Shown here in pieces: positions 39,338 to 40,420 of a stretch of DNA of 40,420 nucleotides. The notes beneath the pieces were generated by a model. It did no database searches. It had not been told where the DNA came from and saw only the letters and a list, made by a program, of their open reading frames with translations. Numbering within the stretch: position 1 is the first letter of the stretch; each line of letters begins with the position of its first letter. Source of the stretch: JAWLAT01 sp041395325 (GTDB taxonomy: Bacteria; Pseudomonadota; Gammaproteobacteria; Xanthomonadales; SZUA-5); assembly GCA_041395325.1 (NCBI GenBank), contig JAWLAT010000038.1, positions 1 to 40,420 of the forward strand. The letters run 5' to 3'. The translations under genes were made by a program, and so were the position numbers.

Positions 39338-40420
39338 ATGCCTGGACCTTCCCTACGTACCCTCTTCCTGGATTTGCTGACCCGGCTTGGCGGGTCAGCT
39401 GGCAACGGGCGCTTGCGCGAGGCCCTGGAGTGGAGGGAAGCGACCTTCGAGGAGGTCAAGGCCTTGTTGATCGCCGAGGGGGTGATCAAGCCGGGGCGGG
39501 GGCGGGGGGGCTCGGTTCGACTGGCAGAATCGGAGGCGCGGCTTGGCGATCCGATGGTAGACGCAGGAGCTACGCTGGATCCCCCGCTTCTAACGCGCCA
39601 GCCAGTTGGGGCCAAGTCCGGAGCACGCAGCCCCAAAGCCAGCGGTCGCAGCGCCAAGCGCACCCGGCAGAGTTCGGCCACGATCGGCTTCGAGGCCAAG
39701 CTGTGGCTGGCGGCGGACAAGCTGCGCAACAACATGGACGCGGCCGAGTACAAGCATGTCGTGCTCGGGCTGATCTTCCTCAAGTACATCTCCGACAGCT
39801 TTGAGGCGCATCGCGCCAAGCTGGTCGAGGGCGTGGGTGACTACGCAGGCGCCGATCCGGAAGACCCGGATGAGTACCGGGCCGAGAATGTCTTCTGGGT
39901 GCCGGCCGATGCGCGCTGGGCGCATCTGCAGGCCAGCGCCAGGCAACCGACCATCGGCAAGACTGTCGACGATGCGATGGTCGCCATCGAGCGCGACAAC
40001 CCGCGGCTGAAGGGCGTCCTGCCCAAGGACTACGCCCGTCCCGCACTGGACAAGCAGCGCCTCGGCGAACTGATTGATCTGATCGCCACGATCGACCTGA
40101 TCGCTGCCGATCAACCCGCCGCCGAGCACGATCCCAGCGCAACCACAAGCGAAACCAAGCTCCCCTCTACTCCTGGGAGAGGGGCCGGGGGTGAGGGAAG
40201 ATCGCCGACCCACCGCTCGGTAGATCTGCTCGGCCGCGTCTACGAATACTTCCTCACCCGCTTCGCCAGCGCCGAGGGCAAGAACGGCGGTCAGTTCTAC
40301 ACCCCGTCCTGCGTCGTGCGCTGTCTGGTGGAAATGCTCGAGCCCTACAAGGGCCGCATCTACGACCCCTGCTGCGGCTCCGGCGGCATGTTCGTGCAGT
40401 CGGAGAAGTTCGTCGAATCG
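39338..40420 (+). CDS. hsdM: type I restriction-modification methyltransferase subunit, N-terminal part
   Basis: Open from ATG 39338 (GGAG at 6 bases) to the window edge, 361 codons, no stop. Residues 1-60 are an extra N-terminal domain resembling a winged helix (SLRTLFLDLLTRLGG, EVKALLIAEGVIKPGRG, RGGSVRL). A basic linker follows to about 108. Then comes the HsdM N-terminal helical domain (FEAKLWLAADKLRNNMDAAEYKHVVLGLIFLKYISDSFE). Next is LLGRVYEYFLTRFASAEGKNGGQFYTP, the start of the methyltransferase domain with motif I DPCCGSGGMFVQS at about 346-358. The protein would methylate adenine as part of an HsdRMS complex; hsdS and hsdR should lie downstream. A stretch of about 20 residues (SETKLPSTPGRGAGGEG) comes from a REP-like element at 40161-40198. 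Confidence 0.92.
   Translation, partial: MPGPSLRTLFLDLLTRLGGSAGNGRLREALEWREATFEEVKALLIAEGVIKPGRGRGGSVRLAESEARLGDPMVDAGATLDPPLLTRQPVGAKSGARSPKASGRSAKRTRQSSATIGFEAKLWLAADKLRNNMDAAEYKHVVLGLIFLKYISDSFEAHRAKLVEGVGDYAGADPEDPDEYRAENVFWVPADARWAHLQASARQPTIGKTVDDAMVAIERDNPRLKGVLPKDYARPALDKQRLGELIDLIATIDLIAADQPAAEHDPSATTSETKLPSTPGRGAGGEGRSPTHRSVDLLGRVYEYFLTRFASAEGKNGGQFYTPSCVVRCLVEMLEPYKGRIYDPCCGSGGMFVQSEKFVES
40161..40198 (+). repeat. REP-like element inside the hsdM frame
   Basis: CCCCTCT (40162-40168) and AGAGGGG (40178-40184) form a hairpin, followed by CCGGGGGTGAGGG. This matches the extragenic element type CTCCCCTC...GAGAGGGGCCGGGGGTGAGGG frequent in pseudomonad and xanthomonad genomes. Here it is read in frame and adds a linker between the HsdM helical and methyltransferase domains. 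Confidence 0.75.

Noticed and set aside
39334..39804. 156-codon frame at the start of hsdM
   Set aside because: It is a shifted reading of the hsdM gene, whose correct frame from 39338 encodes recognisable HsdM domains to the window end.

Overview
High-GC chromosomal DNA of a Gammaproteobacterium, most likely in the Lysobacterales (Xanthomonadales) or a close relative. This rests on the base composition, REP-like palindromes (GCGAGC..GCTCGC and CCCCTCT..AGAGGGG types), a STM4011-STM4015 family cluster and many serine/alanine-rich secreted proteins. The genus cannot be fixed from the sequence alone.

Layout. 1-1.8 kb: short co-directional genes (membrane protein, hypothetical protein, lipoprotein). 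At least one well-formed attC-like recombination site lies among them, so this looks like a piece of a cassette array of a sedentary integron; no integrase is in the window. 2.3-2.7 kb: a roadblock/LC7 protein. 2.8-5.1 kb: the most striking locus, a Ro60 (TROVE + vWA) gene on the minus strand. It has a near-perfect sigma-54 promoter in front and a tandem array of four Y-RNA-like noncoding RNAs behind. Two of the RNAs contain a circularly permuted, closed-acceptor tRNA mimic, one is a compact version with GNRA-closed hairpins, and one is divergent; the last ends in a rho-independent terminator. 5.4-9.9 kb: an alpha/beta hydrolase, two exported proteins on the minus strand (one MalM-like lipoprotein) and a two-gene unit of exported coiled-coil proteins. 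10.1-16.6 kb: the conserved but functionally unassigned STM4013-STM4012-STM4011 genes (hydrolase and two radical SAM enzymes) facing STM4014-STM4015 (ATP-grasp-like and WGR/leucine-rich), an LRR protein and a small partner protein. 16.8-31.5 kb: a thioredoxin-fold protein, a 2756-residue secreted multi-domain protein, a fourfold palindromic repeat array and a 1400-residue hybrid two-component sensor/AraC regulator. 31.5-35.3 kb: small membrane proteins, a DsrE-like exported protein and a HipA-family kinase (YjjJ type). 36.0-38.9 kb: a GAF-GAF-GGDEF-EAL protein. 39.3 kb to the end: the start of a type I restriction methyltransferase (HsdM) with an N-terminal extension and a REP-like element read in frame.

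Working model for the key locus: stress such as RNA damage would activate a sigma-54 enhancer-binding protein (RtcR in characterised relatives, not in this window). That would drive Ro60 and, by read-through and processing, four Y RNAs with different tRNA-like heads on a common Ro60-binding stem. The stem and tRNA-like folds are read directly from the sequence; regulation and binding are inference.
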